From the NCBI GenBank assembly GCA_021820665.1, contig JAKADK010000013.1, positions 1-48,795 of the forward strand: a stretch of DNA of 48,795 nt, written 5' to 3'. Of the stretch, positions 1 through 7,840 are shown one piece after another. Position 1 is the stretch's first letter; each line of letters starts with the position of its first letter. The notes under the pieces were generated by a model. The model was not told the origin of the DNA, ran no database searches, and saw only the letters and a list, made by a program, of their open reading frames with translations. The stretch comes from Actinomycetes bacterium (lineage in GTDB: Bacteria; Actinomycetota; Acidimicrobiia; Acidimicrobiales; RAAP-2). The position numbers were made by a program, and so were the translations under genes.

Positions 1-309
1 CGCGTCGTCGGCGTCGTCGGTGATCGGCTCGGTGGCCGGTCTGGTGGCCGGCCTGGTCGCGGAGCCGGCGCCGCCGCCTTCGTGGCGGTGGGAGACCCAC
101 GCCTCGTAGAGAGCGAGGTGGCGGCGTCCGCCCACGACGAGATCGGCATCGTCCAGCGCCTGGTGGGACGGGCCGTCCAGCTCGTCGAGCGAGCTCCCCG
201 CCAGGCCGATCACCGAGATGGGCGCGGTCCGCGGCGCGACCCCGCTGACGAGCGCGGGACCAGCGGAGCCATCCGGCGTCCCGGCAGGCACGACGGTGTC
301 ACGCGGCAC
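1..309 (-). CDS. cbiE: Precorrin-6Y C5-methyltransferase (CbiE part), partial at left edge
   Basis: This is the N-terminal part of a cobalamin-ring methyltransferase of the CbiE/CobL type, which uses S-adenosylmethionine on the corrin ring. About 100 residues are visible before the window ends. They contain the family's opening strand ISVIGLAGSSLDEL and the block DADLVVGGRRHL, which match the start of CbiE. The GTG at 309 is chosen because it has a GGAGGT Shine-Dalgarno 8 nt upstream. It overlaps the end of cbiD by 11 bp; a second in-frame GTG lies at 291. The last residues before the edge are a low-complexity Gly/Thr/Pro/Asp stretch, where the family normally continues into the methylase fold. 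Whether a CbiT decarboxylase domain follows, as in CobL, cannot be seen. Confidence 0.82.
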   Translation of the reverse strand, partial: MPRDTVVPAGTPDGSAGPALVSGVAPRTAPISVIGLAGSSLDELDGPSHQALDDADLVVGGRRHLALYEAWVSHRHEGGGAGSATRPATRPATEPITDDADDA

Positions 310-1438
310 GGGCCACCACCTCCGCGCCGTCGAAGTCGACCATGGTCACCGAGCACCCGATGGCTCCTCCCGCATGCGCGATGCAGTTGGCACGGGCCAG
401 GGCGCACAGCCTCTCCAGCGGGGCGCGCACCCCGGCAGCCTCGCACAGCTCGAAGAAGTGCCGCGCCGTCGCCGTCTCCCGGACCCCGTGCACGACCGTG
501 GCGGGAGCGCCGGTGGCGACGGCCACGTCGGCCAGGAAGCCGGTGTCCACGGCCGAGCGGTGGAAGTGGGTCATCATCACCCCTGCCGCCAGCTTGGCGA
601 TCTTCCCGACCATGGCCACCACGTCCACCTGGGTCATCCCGTCGGCGGCGCAGCGCCGGAGCGCGATCCCCGAGAAGTCGCCAACCTCGACGATGCACAC
701 CGGGGGCAGGTCGGGGTACAGGCAGACGGCCGCTCCCTCGGACCGGCTCCCGGTGCACAGGACCATCCGCGTGCACCCCTGGGCCGCGGCCACGTCGACC
801 TGCTGCACGACAGAGGCGCGGTATGCGGCCGTCGAGAAGGGACGGACGATCCCCGTCGTCCCGAGGATCGAGATCCCTCCCACGATCCCGAGCCGGGCGT
901 TCGTCGTCTTGGCCGCCATGGCCTCTCCCCCGGGAACGCTCAGGACCACCCGGACCGGACGGTCGGTGACCTCGGCGACGGCGGCCAGGATCATCCGCCG
1001 GGGGACCGGGTTCACGGCCGGTGCACCGACGGGCAGGCCCAGCCCGGGGAGCGTGACCGTCCCCACGCCGGTCCCGGCCTCGATGACCGTCTCGCTGCCG
1101 TCCGGCGCCCAGGAGACCGTGGCGGTGACGTGAGCCCCGTCGGTGCAGTCGGGATCGTCACCGGCGTCCTTGACGACCACGGCGCCGGCGCCACCCCGGG
1201 ACGCAGGCGCGTCCTGGTCCTCGGGTCCCGGGGGTGTCGGGAGGACCGGGAAGGTCACCCTCGTCCTGCCGGGGAGCCCGACGTCGACGTGGGCGGGGAG
1301 CCGGCCGGTGGCAAGGGCGACGACGGCGGCCTTCGCCGCTGCCGACGCGCAGGTTCCCGTGGTCCATCCAAGACGGAGGCCCCGACGTCGGGCGGCTACC
1401 TCGGGGCTGAGCTCTGGCTCGGTCGTCTCTCCGGTCAT
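299..1438 (-). CDS. cbiD: Cobalt-precorrin-5B C1-methyltransferase CbiD
   Basis: CbiD methylates C1 of the corrin ring intermediate with S-adenosylmethionine. The protein is 379 aa, normal for the family. It shows the hallmark N-terminal motif GWTTGTCASAAAKAA at about residues 20-34, followed by conserved blocks GTGVGTVTLPGLGLPVG, NARLGIVGGISILGTTGIV and MVGKIAKLAAGVMMTHF. It starts at ATG 1438, 4 bp after the cobM stop, and is read with cbiE directly behind it, so it is part of the minus-strand cob operon. CbiD is usually listed with the cobalt-early (anaerobic) route, while the same cluster carries the CobN chelatase of the cobalt-late route; such mixtures occur in actinobacteria. Confidence 0.95.
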   Translation of the reverse strand: MTGETTEPELSPEVAARRRGLRLGWTTGTCASAAAKAAVVALATGRLPAHVDVGLPGRTRVTFPVLPTPPGPEDQDAPASRGGAGAVVVKDAGDDPDCTDGAHVTATVSWAPDGSETVIEAGTGVGTVTLPGLGLPVGAPAVNPVPRRMILAAVAEVTDRPVRVVLSVPGGEAMAAKTTNARLGIVGGISILGTTGIVRPFSTAAYRASVVQQVDVAAAQGCTRMVLCTGSRSEGAAVCLYPDLPPVCIVEVGDFSGIALRRCAADGMTQVDVVAMVGKIAKLAAGVMMTHFHRSAVDTGFLADVAVATGAPATVVHGVRETATARHFFELCEAAGVRAPLERLCALARANCIAHAGGAIGCSVTMVDFDGAEVVARAA

Positions 1439-1442
1439 GGGC

Positions 1443-2366
1443 TCAGCCCGGCAGGGTGGGGAGGTCCGACTCGCCGGGCGTGGCGAGGTCGCGCCTCGTC
1501 CGTGTTGCGCCCCGACGTCGGGCTGCCTTTCCCGCCGCCGGTCGACCCGCGGTCGTGCCCGGCGCAGACCGCTTCCGGAAGGAGTGGGCGAACGTGGGGG
1601 AGTAGAGATGGCTACGAGGCGCAGCGCCTTCCAGGAAGGGCCCGACGAGGACCAGGACGGTGGTGGTGGCGCCGGTTGCCTCCAGGTCGGCGGCCAGGTG
1701 CCCCACGGTGGTGCGGACGACGACCTCGTCGGACCACGAGGCGCGCACGACGACGGCGGCCGGGGTCTCGGCCGTGTACCGGCTACCGGGGGCCAGCAAC
1801 GCGGCGGCGAGGGCATGGGGTCGGGCGGCCGAGAGGAACACGGCGAGCGAGCACCCGGTGGCGGCGTAGGCGGCGACCGACTCGGCGGCGGGCATCGAGG
1901 CGCTGGTGCGGTTGGCGAGCCGCGTGACGACCACGCTCTGCGAGACGGTCGGGATGGTCAGCTCGCGCCCGACGGCGGCCGCCGCGGCGGAGAGCGAGCT
2001 CACGCCGGGCACGATCTCGAAGGGCCGATCGTGGTCGTGGCACCAGTCGATCTGTTCCTGGATGGCGCCGTAGAGGGAGGGGTCCCCGGAGTGGAGACGA
2101 ACGATGGCAGCGCCGGGATGGTCCTCGTAGACGGCGAGCACGTCCTCGAGCGTCATCCCCGCCGAGTCGTGGATGGTGGCGCCCGGCTGGGCGTGGTCGA
2201 GGAGGTCGGCGGGGACCAGCGACGACGCCCAAACGACGATGTCTGCGGCGCCGAGGCGGGAGGCGCCCCGGAGAGTCAGGAGGTCGGCGGCGCCCGGTCC
2301 GGCTCCGACGAAGCTGATGAGACCCTGCCCGCCCGTCCCGGCGGGGTTCACGAGGATGGTGTCCAC
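1443..2366 (-). CDS. cobM: Precorrin-4 C11-methyltransferase CobM/CbiF
   Basis: An S-adenosylmethionine-dependent uroporphyrinogen-III-type tetrapyrrole methylase of 307 aa acting at C11. It opens with the family strand ISFVGAGPGAADLLTLRG at about residues 17-34. It then carries the CobM-typical blocks DIVVWASSLVP, VRLHSGDPSLYGAIQEQ and IVPGVSSLSAAAAAVG, with ELTIPTVSQSVVVTR further on. The GTG start at 2366 overlaps the end of cobI by 19 bp, which fits tight translational coupling. The last 45 or so residues are a basic, Ala/Arg/Thr-rich tail beyond the methylase fold. The downstream neighbour is cbiD, 4 bp away. Confidence 0.95.
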   Translation of the reverse strand: MDTILVNPAGTGGQGLISFVGAGPGAADLLTLRGASRLGAADIVVWASSLVPADLLDHAQPGATIHDSAGMTLEDVLAVYEDHPGAAIVRLHSGDPSLYGAIQEQIDWCHDHDRPFEIVPGVSSLSAAAAAVGRELTIPTVSQSVVVTRLANRTSASMPAAESVAAYAATGCSLAVFLSAARPHALAAALLAPGSRYTAETPAAVVVRASWSDEVVVRTTVGHLAADLEATGATTTVLVLVGPFLEGAAPRSHLYSPTFAHSFRKRSAPGTTAGRPAAGKAARRRGATRTRRDLATPGESDLPTLPG

Positions 2367-3148
2367 GCGCTGGCGTCCTGCTGCCGGTTCGCCGGAGCCC
2401 GGCTCGACGGGGGCACGATGACCGTCGCCAGGTACGTCGCGGGCTGGACCCCGGCCGCGGCCACCGGCATGATCCGCTCCCCGGGAAGCCCGAGCAGCTC
2501 CCCGAAGACCGCGCCGTCGAGGCGGCCGTGATCGGCGAGCAGGGACGTCACCTCCGGAAGGTGGCGCCCGCCCTTATAGACGACCACGGCACGGTCGGGG
2601 TCGCCGAGCGCCTCGGCGACGTGGGCGGTGCCGTCGAGGGCGGTGACGAGGGCCAGTGACTCCGTGCCGTCGAGCAGCACGGTGGCGGAGCAGGCGGCGA
2701 GCGCCTGGAAGGCCATGATCCCGGGGACGGTCTGGACCGAGAGCCCGCCGACCAGCTCGGCGGCCGCCGCCGCCAGCGACGGGAAGGTGCTGTAGATGTT
2801 GGGGTCGCCGAGCGTGACGAAGGCGACGGTCTCTCCTGCCCTGAGCCACGGGGCGAGGGACCGTGCCGCCGCGGCGTGCGACGCCGATCGGGCCGCCCTC
2901 CCCCCGGGCCTGTCGTCCGCGGTCATGTCGAAGTGAACCCGGTCGATCCGGACCCGGGGAAGGACCTGGCGCACGATCGCCTCTGCCCGACCGACGGCGT
3001 CCGGAGCGGTGGTCGGCGCCACGACCCGGTCGGCCTCCTCCAGGCGGCGGATGGCGAGCCGGGTGACGAGCTCGGGATCACCGGGTCCCACCCCCACGCC
3101 GACCAGGGTGCCCGGGGTGGGCGCGGAGGTCGGTGCGTCGCCGGTCAT
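2348..3148 (-). CDS. cobI: Precorrin-2 C20-methyltransferase CobI/CbiL
   Basis: A 266-aa tetrapyrrole methylase that adds the C20 methyl to precorrin-2, the first committed corrin step. Recognisable features are the opening GVGVGPGDPELVTRLAIRRL, the segment ADRVVAPTT, VAFVTLGDPNIYSTF (the GDPxxYST block typical of CobI) and TVPGIMAFQALAA. Compared with CobM it lacks the WASSLV block, which separates the two paralogues. The ATG start at 3148 lies 9 bp after the cobB stop. No good ribosome binding site is seen, so coupling to cobB translation is likely. Its end overlaps cobM by 19 bp. Confidence 0.94.
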   Translation of the reverse strand: MTGDAPTSAPTPGTLVGVGVGPGDPELVTRLAIRRLEEADRVVAPTTAPDAVGRAEAIVRQVLPRVRIDRVHFDMTADDRPGGRAARSASHAAAARSLAPWLRAGETVAFVTLGDPNIYSTFPSLAAAAAELVGGLSVQTVPGIMAFQALAACSATVLLDGTESLALVTALDGTAHVAEALGDPDRAVVVYKGGRHLPEVTSLLADHGRLDGAVFGELLGLPGERIMPVAAAGVQPATYLATVIVPPSSRAPANRQQDASAWTPSS

Positions 3149-3157
3149 TCCCGCATG

Positions 3158-4678
3158 CTACCTGCCGATCGACCCGTCTCCCGGGGCCTCCGCCGTGACC
3201 GCCAGGGGTGCCGCGTCACCGCCCGTGACGACCCTGGCGGCGGCGGCGATGTCGTCGGCCCCGGCTGCAGCGGCGACGAACCGCTCGGCCGGGCGGGGGT
3301 CGGCGCCCAGGTGGAGGTGGAGGTAGGTGGCCAGCAGCGACGGCGTGGCGAAGCCCTCGGAGCGGGTCCCGTCGCGGCCGCACAGCGCCAGCGCGTCCCC
3401 GGGCCGGTCGAGGGCGGAGTAGTGGAACTCGTGGCCGCGCAGCTGCTCACCGGCCGACGCCACCGGCGAGGTCCGGAGGACCGCAGCGGTCCGGTAACCG
3501 AGCGTGCGGGCCCGGGTCATCGACGCGCTGGCCGGGAGCGCGCCGCAGAGCGGGTTCCCGTCGAGCGTCTCGCACATCCACAGCATCCCTCCGCACTCGG
3601 CCCAGGTGACCAGCCCCCCCTGCACGCGGGCCCGGATCTCGGCCAGGAGCGGGGTGTTGGCGGCGAGGTGGCCGGCGTAGACCTCGGGGAAGCCGCCGCC
3701 GGCGTAGAGGCCGGCGACGCCGTCGGGGAGCCGGCGGTCCTCCAGGGGGTCGAAGGGGACCAGCTCGGCGCCGGCGTCCTCCAGGCGCTCGAGGTTGTCG
3801 GGGTAGGCGAAGGTGAAGGCCCGGCCCCCGGCGACGGCGATGCGTACTCGCCGTGCCCCGGCGGTCCATCGGGTCGGGGCCAGCCCGGCTCCCGGATCCG
3901 GTCCGGTCGCAGCGCCGGGAGGCGTGCCGGGCTCGTGGCCCGACGGGGAGCGGGCGAGACGGACGACGGCGTCGAGGTCGACGGCAGCGGCGATCGCCGT
4001 GGCCAGGCGATCGAGGGCGGCACTGACCTCGCCGGGCTGCTCGACCACCGGGACCAGGCCGAGGTGGCGGTCACGCCAGGTGAGGCGCTCGTCCCGGCCG
4101 AGCATGCCGAGAACCGGGGTACGGGCGCCGGGCAGGTCGGCGAGTGCCCGGGACAGCGCGTCGGCGTGGCTGGCGGAGCCGACCCGGTTGCACAGGACGC
4201 CGGCCAGCCGGAGCCGAGGGTGGACGCTCCGGTAGCCGTGGACGACGGCGGCGATCGACGAGCTCATGGCCGAGGCGTCGACGACGAGGAGGACCGGGGC
4301 GTCGAGGGCGAGGGCCACCTCGGCGGTGGAGCACTCCCCGGCGTCCCCGTCCCCGTCCGCGGCAGGGAGCCAGGAGGCCCCGTCGAAGAGCCCCATGACG
4401 CCCTCGATGACGAGCAGGTCTGCTCCGAGGGCCGCCTGCCGGGCGAGCGCCGGGAGAGCGGCGGTCCCGCACATCCACGAGTCGAGGTTGCGGCCGGGCC
4501 GCCCGGTGGCCAGGGCGTGGTAGCCCGGATCGATGAAGTCGGGTCCGACCTTGGCCGAGGCCACCCGGACGCCGCGGGCGCGCAACGCGGCCATGAGACC
4601 GGTGGCGACCGTGGTCTTCCCCACGCCGGAGTGGGTGCCGGCGACGACGAGTCGGGGGGGGAGCGGGAGCGGGCTCAG
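3158..4678 (-). CDS. cobB: Cobyrinic/hydrogenobyrinic acid a,c-diamide synthase, apparent CTG start
   Basis: CobB/CbiA amidates the a and c side chains of the corrin ring with glutamine and ATP. The N-terminal P-loop AGTHSGVGKTT is followed by KVGPDFIDPGYHA. The C-terminal glutamine amidotransferase domain shows GLYAGGGFPEVYAGHLA, the nucleophile region WAECGGMLWM and GHEFHYS. Between the domains lies a Pro/Gly-rich linker. The reading frame has no ATG, GTG or TTG near the P-loop. The nearest upstream candidate is a CTG at 4678 whose last two bases open the cobO TGA (CTGA overlap), with AAGG about 9 nt before it. That start gives 506 aa. Canonical starts exist only far upstream inside cobO, or downstream of the P-loop. 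The function is sure; the start is inferred. Confidence 0.9.
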   Translation of the reverse strand: MSPLPLPPRLVVAGTHSGVGKTTVATGLMAALRARGVRVASAKVGPDFIDPGYHALATGRPGRNLDSWMCGTAALPALARQAALGADLLVIEGVMGLFDGASWLPAADGDGDAGECSTAEVALALDAPVLLVVDASAMSSSIAAVVHGYRSVHPRLRLAGVLCNRVGSASHADALSRALADLPGARTPVLGMLGRDERLTWRDRHLGLVPVVEQPGEVSAALDRLATAIAAAVDLDAVVRLARSPSGHEPGTPPGAATGPDPGAGLAPTRWTAGARRVRIAVAGGRAFTFAYPDNLERLEDAGAELVPFDPLEDRRLPDGVAGLYAGGGFPEVYAGHLAANTPLLAEIRARVQGGLVTWAECGGMLWMCETLDGNPLCGALPASASMTRARTLGYRTAAVLRTSPVASAGEQLRGHEFHYSALDRPGDALALCGRDGTRSEGFATPSLLATYLHLHLGADPRPAERFVAAAAGADDIAAAARVVTGGDAAPLAVTAEAPGDGSIGR

Positions 4679-5199
4679 TACTCGATGCCTTTCTTGGCAC
4701 GGACACCCTGGTCGTAGGCGTGTTTGATCTTCCGCATCTCCGTGACCGTGTCGGCGATCTCGATGAGCTCGTCCGGCGCGTCCCGGCCGGTGGCCACCAC
4801 GTTGGTGCCCGGCGACCGCCCGGTGATGCCGGCGACGACGTCGGCGACCGGGACCCACCCGTAGGTCATGGCGTAGGTGACCTCGTCCAGGATGACGAGG
4901 TCGTAGTCGCCTGACGCCAGCTTCTCCCGGGCCACCTCCCATGCGTGGCGGCCCTTCGCCGCCGTCTCCCCGAGGTCGGTGGACTCCCAGGTGAAGCCGT
5001 CGCCCAGCGTGTGCCACTCGATGCCGAGGTGGTCGGCCAGCTTCCGCTCGCCGGTCTTCCATCCGCCACCCTTCACGAACTGCACCACCGCGACGTGCCA
5101 GCCCCGGGCCCAGCCCCGGGCCATGACGCCGAAGGCGGCCGAGGACTTCCCCTTGCCATGGCCGGTGTTCACGAGGACGAGGGACTGGGCGCGGGTCAC
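4675..5199 (-). CDS. cobO: Cob(I)yrinic acid a,c-diamide adenosyltransferase (BtuR/CobO)
   Basis: Transfers the adenosyl group of ATP to the corrinoid cobalt. The P-loop NTGHGKGKSSAAFG lies at the N-terminus, followed by the BtuR blocks WHVAVVQFVKGG, DYDLVILDEVTYAMTYGW and ATGRDAPDELIEIADTVTEM, and the end YDQGVRAKKGIEY. I chose GTG 5199 (174 aa) because a TACGGT -10 element ends 7 nt upstream, the leaderless spacing seen at other genes here. GTGs at 5208 and 5220 are in-frame alternatives. The protein lacks the longer N-terminal helix of enterobacterial BtuR. It is the first gene of the minus-strand cob operon and is divergent from the riboswitch-controlled cobU arm. Confidence 0.93.
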   Translation of the reverse strand: MTRAQSLVLVNTGHGKGKSSAAFGVMARGWARGWHVAVVQFVKGGGWKTGERKLADHLGIEWHTLGDGFTWESTDLGETAAKGRHAWEVAREKLASGDYDLVILDEVTYAMTYGWVPVADVVAGITGRSPGTNVVATGRDAPDELIEIADTVTEMRKIKHAYDQGVRAKKGIEY

Positions 5200-5206
5200 G
5201 ACCGCC

Positions 5207-5212
5207 ACCGTA
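5207..5212 (-). promoter_or_regulatory. Probable -10 element of the cobO operon
   Basis: On the minus strand TACGGT ends 7 nt before GTG 5199. This fits the actinobacterial TANNNT -10 followed by a leaderless start. No convincing -35 is visible. If it is used, the minus-arm mRNA begins at the cobO start codon and carries no riboswitch of its own. Confidence 0.4.
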
Positions 5213-5257
5213 CCGCCCACGTCGGACGGCCATCCCCGCTGCTCCGCCGTCCCGGGA

Positions 5258-5263
5258 TAGGAT
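5258..5263 (+). promoter_or_regulatory. Probable -10 element of the cobU operon
   Basis: TAGGAT lies just upstream of the cobalamin riboswitch and would start the transcript near 5270, at the first helix of the aptamer. The same hexamer is used upstream of marR and ruvC in this window. Confidence 0.5.
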
Positions 5264-5267
5264 CGCC

Positions 5268-5412
5268 ACCGGAGTGCAGGGAAGTCCGGTGAAAGTCCGG
5301 TGCTGTCCCGCAACTGTGACCGGGGAGCGATCCCCCTCTGGTGCCACGGTCCGGAGACGGACGGGAAGGCGGGGGGTGAGCCGGGATCCGGGAGCCAGGA
5401 GACCTGTCTCCG
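5268..5412 (+). promoter_or_regulatory. Adenosylcobalamin riboswitch
   Basis: The 5' part shows the conserved core GGTGAAAGTCCGG at about 5288-5300, then GCTGTCCCGCAACTGTGAC, and the 3' part holds the B12 box AGCCAGGAGACCTG at 5393-5406. GGAG-GCAGG at 5271-5280 can close the P1 helix with CCTGT-CTCC at 5403-5411. The aptamer sits directly in front of cobU and so should repress the cobU-cobS-cobD-cobCQ-cobN-chlID arm when B12 is plentiful. The bases CTCCGCGC at about 5408-5415 could alternatively pair with GCGCGAG at 5451-5457, which overlaps the cobU ribosome binding site. That suggests translational control, but the switch itself is inferred. Confidence 0.93.
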
Positions 5413-5465
5413 CGCCCAGACCGTGGGCGTACGGCCGGCACGGCCGGAGAGCGCGAGGACGTCGG

Positions 5466-6014
5466 ATGGCAGACGAGGCAGGTGGAGAAGCGGGCGCGGT
5501 CACCCTGGTGCTCGGCGGCACGCGTTCGGGGAAGTCGGCGGTGGCCGAGCGGCTCGTGACCCCCCGAGCGGGGTCCGGGACGGTGACCTACGTGGCGACG
5601 GCGGTGGGCGAGCCCGGGGACCAGGCCTGGCGCGCACGGATCGACGTGCACCGGGCGCGGCGCCCGCCGTCGTGGCGGACGGTGGAGCTGGGGCGGGCCG
5701 GTGATCTGGCCGGGCTCCTCGACTCGCTCGACGGTCCGGTGCTGGTGGACTCTCTCGGGGTGTGGGCGGCGGGTTTCGGCAACTTCGTGGCGCCCACGAC
5801 GCCGCTGTGCGAGGTCCTCGGGGCACGGGGCCGCCGGGGAGAGCCGACCGTGCTCGTGAGCGAGGAGGTCGGGCTCGGGGTGCACCCGGTGACACCCGCC
5901 GGCCGGACATTCGCCGACGCGCTGGGGACGTTGAACCAGGCCGTGGCTGCTGTCGCCGACCGGACGGTCCTCGTCGTGGCCGGTCGGACCCTTCTGCTCG
6001 ACGGGAGCCGGTGA
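5466..6014 (+). CDS. cobU: Adenosylcobinamide kinase / phosphate guanylyltransferase CobU
   Basis: Phosphorylates adenosylcobinamide and then adds GMP, preparing the corrin for the lower nucleotide loop. The protein is 182 aa, normal for CobU. It has a P-loop GGTRSGKS at about residues 17-24, the segment GTVTYVATAV, and the conserved SEEVGLGVHPVTPAGRTF with LGTLNQAVAAVAD near the end. The ATG at 5466 has a GAGG 7 nt upstream and follows the cobalamin riboswitch by about 55 nt. cobS starts 3 bp after its stop, so the two are one operon. Confidence 0.95.
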   Translation: MADEAGGEAGAVTLVLGGTRSGKSAVAERLVTPRAGSGTVTYVATAVGEPGDQAWRARIDVHRARRPPSWRTVELGRAGDLAGLLDSLDGPVLVDSLGVWAAGFGNFVAPTTPLCEVLGARGRRGEPTVLVSEEVGLGVHPVTPAGRTFADALGTLNQAVAAVADRTVLVVAGRTLLLDGSR

Positions 6015-6017
6015 CGA

Positions 6018-6830
6018 GTGTTGGTCGCCCTCGCCTTCCTCACGCCGTTCGGTCGGGCCGGCACGCCCGACGGCCGGTCGTTCGCGTACTTCCCGCTGGT
6101 CGGGGCGGCCATCGGCGCCGCCCTCGGCCTGGTGTGGTGGGGACTGGACGCGGTGCTCCCTCACGGGGTCGCCGCCGCCGTGGTGGTGGCGACCGACCTC
6201 GGGCTCACCGGAATGCTCCACATCGACGGGCTGGTCGACGCCGCCGACGGGCTGCTCCCGCCCCACGCCGACCGCGATCGGCGACTGGCGGTGATGAAGG
6301 ACCCGGCGACCGGTGCGTTCGGTGCGGCCGCCGCCATCGCCGTCCTGCTTCTCCGGTGGGTGAGCCTGCTGTCGCAGCCGCCGTCGATCCTGCTCACCGT
6401 AGGCATCTGGGCCGGTTCGCGGGCGTTGATGGCAGTGGTGGCCACCACGATGCCCTATGCCCGGTCCGAAGGTGGTCTCGTCAGTGCGTTCCTCGATCCG
6501 GAGGCGGGAGACGGGCAGCAGCCCGCCAGCGGCGGGAGCGGCGACGGAACGGGACGCGAGGCCGAGGCTCGTCATCACCGTCGGGCGGGGCGCCGGCGTC
6601 GGCGGGCCCGAGCCGTGGCCGCGGTCGGTGGGCTGGTCGTGGCGGGAGGAAGCCTGGTGGCGTGGCATGCCGGTCACGGTGCTGGCGTCCTCGGGGCGGA
6701 GATGGTCGGTGCCGCCCTGGTCGTGTGGTTGGCGTCCCGGCGGCTGGGCGGTTTCACCGGCGACGTCCTCGGTGCCGCCGGGATGGTGGGAGAGACGGTC
6801 GCGCTCGTGGTGGCTTCGGCCCGGTGGTGA
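6018..6830 (+). CDS. cobS: Adenosylcobinamide-GDP ribazoletransferase CobS
   Basis: Membrane enzyme joining adenosylcobinamide-GDP and alpha-ribazole to form the cobalamin nucleotide loop. The metal-binding signature HIDGLVDAADGLLP is at about residues 68-81, after hydrophobic segments near the N-terminus, with further membrane segments in the C-terminal half. GTG 6018 gives an N-terminus LVALAFLTPFGR, typical of CobS. An unusual hydrophilic insert of about 35 residues, rich in Gly, Glu and then Arg/His, interrupts the protein at about residues 160-195, between two membrane stretches. It presumably forms an extra cytoplasmic loop. Confidence 0.93.
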   Translation: MLVALAFLTPFGRAGTPDGRSFAYFPLVGAAIGAALGLVWWGLDAVLPHGVAAAVVVATDLGLTGMLHIDGLVDAADGLLPPHADRDRRLAVMKDPATGAFGAAAAIAVLLLRWVSLLSQPPSILLTVGIWAGSRALMAVVATTMPYARSEGGLVSAFLDPEAGDGQQPASGGSGDGTGREAEARHHRRAGRRRRRARAVAAVGGLVVAGGSLVAWHAGHGAGVLGAEMVGAALVVWLASRRLGGFTGDVLGAAGMVGETVALVVASARW

Positions 6831-6844
6831 GCGGGAGGTCGGCC

Positions 6845-7840
6845 GTGAGCCGGGGACGGACGCAGGCAGGCGGCCCCGGGAGGGTCTGGACGCCACGGAG
6901 CGGCGCCTCGGCGCGTCTGGCCGGCGTGGCGACCGGCCTCGTCGCCGATGCCCTGATGGGCGAACCGCCGGCGCGGTGGCATCCTGTGGCCCGCTTCGGG
7001 TCGGCGATGGAGTGGGCGGACCGGCGTTGGTGGCGGGACTCGAGGGCGACCGGGGTCGTCTACGCCGCCTCGGGCATCGGCACGGGCATCGCCTCGGGTG
7101 CCATGCTGGGTCGGCTCCTCTCGCCGTTCGGGTCCACGGCCGGCGCCGTGGCATTGGCGTCTGGCGGGCGTTCGTTGCGGCAGGCGGCGGCCGACGTGGC
7201 TACGGCGCTGGGCCACGACGACGTGGAGGGCGCCCGGGAGAGACTGCGTGCCCTGGTCGGGCGGCAGACCGGCGACCTCGACGCCCATGAGGTGGCCCGG
7301 GCCGCGGTGGAGTCGGTGGCGGAGAACACCACCGATGCCGTGGTGGCCACGGCATGGTGGGGCGCCCTCGGCGGCGCGCCCGGCGCGCTGGGGCATCGGG
7401 CCGGCAACACCCTCGATGCAATGGTGGGCTACCGCAACGAGCGGTACCGGCGGTTCGGGTGGGCGGCGGCGCGGGCCGACGACGTCGGGGCGTGGCCGGC
7501 AGCTCGGCTGACGGTGGTGCTGGTCGGGCTGGTCCGCCCGACCCGGATCCCCGCCATCTGGCGGGCGGTGCGTGACAGCGCCGGTCGCCACCCGTCGCCC
7601 AACGCCGGGGTGAGCGAGGCGGCGGTGGCCGGTGCCCTCGGCCTCCGGCTCGGGGGAGCGAACCGCTACGGGGACGGGATCGAGGTGCGACCCTTCCTGG
7701 GGCACGGTCGTGCACCCGGACCCGGGGACATCGTCCGGGTGGTCCGCTTGCAGCGCGACGTGACGCTGGCGTTGGCTGCGCTCGCAGCCGCAGGCGCATG
7801 GTGCCTGGCGCGGGTCGGACGCGGGGGCCCGGCCCGGTGA
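6845..7840 (+). CDS. cobD: Adenosylcobinamide-phosphate synthase CobD/CbiB
   Basis: Membrane protein that attaches (R)-1-amino-2-propanol, or its phosphate, to adenosylcobyric acid. Conserved blocks are ALMGEPPARWHPVARFG near the N-terminus, AVESVAENTTDAVVAT, GNTLDAMVGYRNERYRRFGW and SPNAGVSEAAVAGALG. GTG 6845 is chosen because GGGAGGT lies 5 nt upstream. A GTG at 6827, overlapping the cobS stop, is possible but has no ribosome binding site. The gene ends in a GTGA overlap with the next ORF, so the chain cobS-cobD-cobCQ is translated as one operon. Confidence 0.93.
   Translation: MSRGRTQAGGPGRVWTPRSGASARLAGVATGLVADALMGEPPARWHPVARFGSAMEWADRRWWRDSRATGVVYAASGIGTGIASGAMLGRLLSPFGSTAGAVALASGGRSLRQAAADVATALGHDDVEGARERLRALVGRQTGDLDAHEVARAAVESVAENTTDAVVATAWWGALGGAPGALGHRAGNTLDAMVGYRNERYRRFGWAAARADDVGAWPAARLTVVLVGLVRPTRIPAIWRAVRDSAGRHPSPNAGVSEAAVAGALGLRLGGANRYGDGIEVRPFLGHGRAPGPGDIVRVVRLQRDVTLALAALAAAGAWCLARVGRGGPAR

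Noticed and set aside
3158-5521. 787-codon version of cobB reaching over cobO
   Set aside because: The part upstream of 4678 lies out of frame across cobO and is Arg/Pro/Gly-rich without homology.
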